The notes under the pieces were generated by a model. The model worked only from the letters and a program-made list of their open reading frames with translations, was not told the origin of the DNA and searched no databases. From the NCBI GenBank assembly GCA_035291605.1, contig DATDRS010000085.1, positions 1 through 8,857 of the forward strand: 8,857 nt of DNA. The letters are read 5' to 3'. Source of the DNA: DATDRS01 sp035291605 (GTDB lineage Bacteria > Chloroflexota > Anaerolineae > Anaerolineales > UBA6663). The first letter of the stretch is position 1, and the number at the start of each line of letters is the position of its first letter. Positions 6,009 to 8,857 of the stretch are shown here, piece by piece. The position numbers and the translations under genes were made by a program.

Positions 6009-7997
6009 ATGAACCGCAACCCGATGTTGTCGACACTGGCCATTGTGGTAATCTTGGCCGCATTGGTCGGCATGCCTTCATCCGCACAGGCGCGCCGGGC
6101 CCAGGCGATTACCGTTCCGTCGGCTGTGGCCGAGAGTCAGGACTTTGCCACGTTGATACTGCGTGACCCGTGGGACATGTCTGAGTTCACCGATGTGTCG
6201 CAGTACTTGAACGAGTCCGGACAGCGCAACCTGGTGGCCAGCCCGGCGGTGCAGAACGGGTTGTTCATCGGCACTTCGGTTGCCGACGTGAACACGGGCA
6301 ATACGGCGGCCTTCTTCCCCCTCTTTCCCGGTTATGAGGGCGTTATCCAGGCCGGTAAGGTGGGGGGCCGTTACCCGATCGACTCTGCCACCTACAGGTG
6401 CCTATACTTCGCTATGAACGTCAATTCGGGTGCGGCCAACTCGTTTGGGCCGGACCAGGCGCGCCTGTTCTGGTTCGCCGATGAGCGGCTGAACGGCGGC
6501 CCAACCTGGGGGAATGCGGTGTTCACCCTATACTACGGGGACTTCGGCGCCGGCGCGCCGCCGGCCAACACTTGGCGGCTGTTCAAGATCAACTTGGCGA
6601 ATAAGACAGGTCCCGCTGGTGAGTCTTCCTTCTGGTTTGGAACGGATTGGAGCACCAATGCCGCCTGGAGGGGAATTCGCATTGATCCGACCATCAATTC
6701 CAACATCTCCTTCAAGGTGGACTGGGTGCGTCTGACCGACTGTATGGCCTCGAATAAGACAGTGACATTCACGTCCAACGCTGCGATCAATTCGATCTAC
6801 GTTCGGCCGGTGGGTACCAGCAACTACATCCGTGTTGCCAAAGACGTAAATGGCGCTAGCGGCTCCTACGCGCTGGATACCCAGGGCCTGGCCCCGGGCT
6901 CGTACTACCTCGGCCTGGGGACGGCTACCTCCTGCTGCCTGGACGAGAACACCACCACCCCTTTCGTCGTCAACCAGGCGCCCATCGCTACCTTTGCCCG
7001 GCCGTCGTTCACCAGTGGCCCGGAGTATTCCGAGTATGCCGGCAACGCCTGGGACTTCAAAGACAGCGCGGATGCCAGCAGCCTGGAGAAGTTCAAGAGC
7101 ACCTCGTTCGTGAGCGGCGAACTGAACCTGGTCACGGCCTCTGGCCCCCAGCCGGCCGGCGTGGACGCGCGCGTCTATCTCAACACCCCGCGGCAGGCCA
7201 ACCCGGCTAGTTATCGCTACCTGACCTTCCGCATGTCCTCGCAGAACGGCTCAGCTGCTTGGCAGAACGTGGTGGACGGCATGCTCGCTCGCTTCGTTTG
7301 GTCGGTGCAGGGCGCCAGTGGCCGCCAAGGCTTTCGCTGTCACTTAGTCACACACGATATTACCTTCGACGTCGGCTACCAGACCTATACTGTGGACCTG
7401 TATGACTCGTTTAACGGCGCGGCAGAGGAGTGGTCGCCGCCGCCCGGTGACCCGCTGGCCGCGGAGTGCGACTCGCTGCCCAAGACATGGAAGGACTCCA
7501 GCCTGGTGCTGCAGTTCCGGTTCGACCCGAATGAGAACATCTCCTGTAACCCTCAGCAGACCGATCCGGCCCGGCGCGCTTTCATCGTCTCCACTTGCGG
7601 CGACTACGTGCAGAAGTTGGACTGGATCAAGCTCAACCAGCCGGACGCGGTGATGCACGGCTCGGTCTTCCCCGTCCAGATTGGGCTGAACAAGAACGCT
7701 TCCCTAGTGGCGTCACGGATCTTCTACTACACTGACGATCTCAGCAACAAGACCAAGTTCGCGGCCGCCCAGTACACGCCGCCCGCGCCGACCCCTGGCG
7801 CGTTCAAACAGTTTTTACCGATCGTCGGGCGCGACGTGCTGGCCTCGATCGGTGATCCCATCGAGGTGCCCAACCCAGTCACGTACTTATGGGATACCAG
7901 CGCCGTCGCCCCAGGCACGTACTACATCTGCGTGACGGTGGGTGATGGCCTAAACACAGTCACGTATTGCAGTGAGGCGCCCGTCGTCATCCAGTAG
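6009..7997 (+). CDS. Secreted two-module beta-rich protein of unknown function
   Basis: This 662-residue protein begins with a Sec signal peptide: a short polar start, a hydrophobic core at about residues 7-22, and an AQA site at 26-28 (or RAQA, 30-33). I do not recognise a named family. Internally it is a tandem duplication. Module A (about 52-330) and module B (about 345-662) share landmarks in the same order: a W-D opening (PWD at 54, AWDF at 347), a Y-R-hydrophobic strand (TYRCLYFAM / SYRYLTFRM), an R-F-D/R-I-D-P-N strand, K-x-DW (239 and 539), and an Ig-like tail ending LDTQGLAPGSYYL (289) or WDTSAVAPGTYYI (628). Each module therefore looks like a carbohydrate-binding-type beta-sandwich followed by an Ig-like domain. 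Module B has an extra insert with FLPIVGR (602-608), a motif recalled from secreted Chloroflexota proteins. No catalytic motif or membrane anchor is seen. A matrix or cell-surface role is an inference from the neighbouring glycan genes. Confidence 0.85.
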   Translation: MNRNPMLSTLAIVVILAALVGMPSSAQARRAQAITVPSAVAESQDFATLILRDPWDMSEFTDVSQYLNESGQRNLVASPAVQNGLFIGTSVADVNTGNTAAFFPLFPGYEGVIQAGKVGGRYPIDSATYRCLYFAMNVNSGAANSFGPDQARLFWFADERLNGGPTWGNAVFTLYYGDFGAGAPPANTWRLFKINLANKTGPAGESSFWFGTDWSTNAAWRGIRIDPTINSNISFKVDWVRLTDCMASNKTVTFTSNAAINSIYVRPVGTSNYIRVAKDVNGASGSYALDTQGLAPGSYYLGLGTATSCCLDENTTTPFVVNQAPIATFARPSFTSGPEYSEYAGNAWDFKDSADASSLEKFKSTSFVSGELNLVTASGPQPAGVDARVYLNTPRQANPASYRYLTFRMSSQNGSAAWQNVVDGMLARFVWSVQGASGRQGFRCHLVTHDITFDVGYQTYTVDLYDSFNGAAEEWSPPPGDPLAAECDSLPKTWKDSSLVLQFRFDPNENISCNPQQTDPARRAFIVSTCGDYVQKLDWIKLNQPDAVMHGSVFPVQIGLNKNASLVASRIFYYTDDLSNKTKFAAAQYTPPAPTPGAFKQFLPIVGRDVLASIGDPIEVPNPVTYLWDTSAVAPGTYYICVTVGDGLNTVTYCSEAPVVIQ

Positions 7998-8007
7998 TGA
8001 CGACACA

Positions 8008-8035
8008 GGCCTCGCTGCGGCTGGAAGCAGAGGCC
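8008..8035. other. Stem-loop just after the secreted protein gene
   Basis: GGCCTC (8008-8013) pairs with GAGGCC (8030-8035), and TGC (8016-8018) with GCA (8027-8029) across a two-base bulge, giving nine pairs. It starts 11 bases after the stop codon. No T tract follows, so it is more likely an RNA 3'-end stabiliser or a partner to the next, larger hairpin than a standard intrinsic terminator. Confidence 0.4.
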
Positions 8036-8074
8036 CGATCTTGCTTGCCCGGCGGATGCGGAAGAGGGAGTAGG

Positions 8075-8120
8075 GCGGAAATCGGGGCGCGGGGTGCGCT
8101 CGCTGCGCCCCGATTTCTGC
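8075..8120. terminator. Long GC-rich stem-loop, possible U-tract-less terminator
   Basis: GAAATCGGGGCGC (8078-8090) is the exact reverse complement of 8105-8117. Three more outer pairs (8075-8077 with 8118-8120, one G-U) bring the stem to 16 pairs around a 14-base loop. A shorter alternative fold exists in which 8091-8098 pair with 8104-8111, excluding the main stem. It is the strongest hairpin in the window and lies 77 bases after the secreted protein gene. Neither strand has a T tract, so termination would be non-canonical; a small RNA or a mobile-element end is also possible. The sequence right after it is described separately. Confidence 0.45.
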
Positions 8121-8133
8121 TGGATCACCTCCT
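8119..8133 (+). other. 15-base match to the 16S rRNA 3' tail (anti-Shine-Dalgarno)
   Basis: GCTGGATCACCTCCT is identical to the near-universal 3' end of bacterial 16S rRNA and directly follows the long stem-loop, much as the rRNA tail follows helix 45. No other 16S sequence is seen upstream, so this is not an rRNA gene. On the minus strand it is an extended Shine-Dalgarno (AGGAGGTGATCC), but no start codon follows at usable distance in a credible gene. It may be chance, a small rRNA-derived scrap, or an RNA that mimics the anti-Shine-Dalgarno. Confidence 0.4.
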
Positions 8134-8163
8134 GTCCGGTTGCATCGGTCGGGCTGGCCCTGA

Positions 8164-8344
8164 GGCGGGAAGCGCGAAGTGTATAATATCGGCGGCACGC
8201 CACAGCCGCTGCTCAATGCTCGAAGCGATCGCGCTGTATGAAGGGATTGCGGGCTGCCAACTTGCCTGGACCTACCCGGAAACCAACTGCGTCGGTGACC
8301 ACATTTGGTATATCAGTGATATCCGCAAATTCCAGTCTCACTAG
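8164..8344 (+). pseudogene. C-terminal remnant of an NAD-dependent sugar epimerase (CDP-paratose 2-epimerase type)
   Basis: About 60 codons match the C-terminal end of extended SDR epimerases of the CDP-paratose/tyvelose 2-epimerase kind, as recalled from the family. In one frame 8176-8196 reads EVYNIGG. After a one-base shift at 8197, bases 8198-8341 read RHSRCSMLEAIALYEG, then AWTYPETN, GDHIWYISD and IRKFQSH. Members normally have GGGRHS in a single frame and go on with YP-W; here the Tyr codon position is TAG (8342-8344). The NAD-binding fold and catalytic Tyr/Lys are absent, so the remnant is inactive. An in-frame TGA at 8161-8163 bounds the recognisable part on the left. Such an epimerase directly before a GT2 gene is a plausible ancestral order, with the GT2 following at 8399. 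It shows that the locus once made, or was joined to a locus making, another epimerised sugar nucleotide. Confidence 0.75.
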
Positions 8345-8349
8345 CCCGA

Positions 8350-8395
8350 GCGGCGCTGGGATACCCACCTGCCAGTTTTGAGCGCCGCCTTTTTT
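8350..8395 (+). terminator. Intrinsic-terminator-like hairpin before the GT2 gene
   Basis: GCGGCGCT (8350-8357) pairs perfectly with AGCGCCGC (8381-8388) across a 23-base loop that holds a small GGG-ATA-CCC pair. The stem is followed by C and six Ts (8390-8395). The T run ends three bases before the GT2 start codon at 8399. The position fits the end of the vanished epimerase gene. If active, it would stop transcription from upstream just before the GT2 gene. The long loop lowers confidence. Confidence 0.5.
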
Positions 8396-8398
8396 CCC

Positions 8399-8857
8399 AT
8401 GAAGTTGATTATTCAAATCCCCTGTTACAACGAGGCGCAGGGCCTCGCGGCGACGGTGCGCGCCCTGCCAAAGACGCTCCCCGGTATTGATCAGATCGAA
8501 TACCTGGTGGTTGACGACGGCAGCACCGATGCGACTGCCGAAACAGCGCGGGCGGCCGGAGTCCACCACATCGTGCGGTTCCCCGGCCATCGGGGATTGG
8601 CGCGGGCCTTTGTCGCCGGCCTGGAAGCGGCGCTGAGGCGCGGAGCCGACATCATCGTCAACACTGACGCCGATAATCAATATTAGGGCGAGGACATCAT
8701 CCGACTGATTGCCCCCATCCTCGCGGGGCAGGCTGAACTGGTGATCGGAGATCGTGGGATCGCGCGCGTCCCCACGTTTTCCCTGTTCAAGCGCTGGCTG
8801 CAGAGCATGGGCAGCGCCGTGGTGACTCAAGCCTCCGGCCTGCATATTCCCGATGCA
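8399..8857 (+). pseudogene. GT2 family glycosyltransferase interrupted by an amber codon, 3' partial
   Basis: The frame starts MKLIIQIPCYNEAQ, the typical opening of a small GT2 (GT-A fold) glycosyltransferase of the dolichyl-phosphate-mannose-synthase or polyprenyl-phosphate sugar transferase type. It continues with YLVVDDGSTD and the metal-binding NTDADNQY. TAG at 8684-8686 then interrupts the frame where relatives have an ordinary residue before E-D-I. The same frame continues open to the right edge with recognisable family sequence (GEDIIRLIAPIL, LVIGDRG, FKRWLQSMGS, GLHIPDA), so only one codon is broken. The first 95 codons alone would make a non-functional fragment. There is no Shine-Dalgarno before ATG 8399, and a terminator-like hairpin sits directly upstream. 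A TTG at 8378 would add seven residues but lies in that hairpin. A recent nonsense mutation is the simplest reading; a sequencing error or amber readthrough are alternatives. Confidence 0.82.

Noticed and set aside
8008..8120. CRISPR array or tandem repeats in the hairpin-rich gap
   Set aside because: The two stem-loops differ in sequence and there is no repeated unit with spacers.
8182..8187. Perfect TATAAT, a candidate -10 box for the GT2 gene
   Set aside because: It falls inside the codons for the conserved V-Y-N-I of the epimerase remnant (8179-8190), so the match is explained by coding sequence; the best -35 at normal spacing matches only three of six bases.
7922..8216. Two overlapping minus-strand frames across the end of the secreted protein gene and the hairpin region
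   Set aside because: They have low-complexity composition, run through the stem-loops, and lie antisense to the epimerase remnant; the strong AGGAGG at 8128-8133 falls inside them and not before their starts.
8309..8322. Palindrome-like TATATCAGTGATAT, a possible operator
   Set aside because: It encodes part of the conserved W-Y-I-S-D stretch of the epimerase remnant, and its arms are only five bases.

Overview
The window looks like a surface-polysaccharide (O-antigen, S-layer glycan or exopolysaccharide type) locus from a GC-rich bacterium. Several clues suggest a member of the Chloroflexota: the kind of transposase remnant, an FLPIVGR motif in the secreted protein, and an epimerase followed by a type-2 glycosyltransferase. 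These clues come from memory of the families and not from a search, so the phylum is an inference.

All recognisable genes but one read on the plus strand. Positions 3-524 hold most of a dTDP-4-dehydrorhamnose 3,5-epimerase (rfbC/rmlC), cut by the left edge. Positions 617-4513 encode a 1298-residue fusion: methyltransferase, coiled coil, two GT2-type glycosyltransferase domains and a C-terminal GT4-type domain. The gap at 4514-5018 holds the N-terminal third of a broken DDE-type transposase on the minus strand, with its Shine-Dalgarno site and a leader hairpin still present. A free-standing class I methyltransferase follows at 5019-5891, then a secreted 662-residue protein with two tandem beta-rich modules (6009-7997).

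The right end is decayed. After 7997 come two strong stem-loops; the larger is followed by a 15-base copy of the 16S rRNA 3' tail sequence. Next is a C-terminal scrap of an NAD-dependent sugar epimerase of the CDP-paratose 2-epimerase type, carrying a frameshift and an amber codon. A terminator-like hairpin then lies directly before a GT2 gene at 8399. That GT2 frame is interrupted by an amber codon at 8684-8686 but continues intact to the window edge.

Working model (inference): RfbC supplies dTDP-L-rhamnose, and the multidomain protein adds several sugars and a methyl group, in the manner of WsaE-like rhamnosyl/methyl transferases. The second methyltransferase modifies the glycan or its precursor. 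The secreted two-module protein may act at the cell surface or in the matrix. The transposase scrap, the epimerase scrap and the interrupted GT2 show that the locus has been remodelled by insertion, deletion and point decay.
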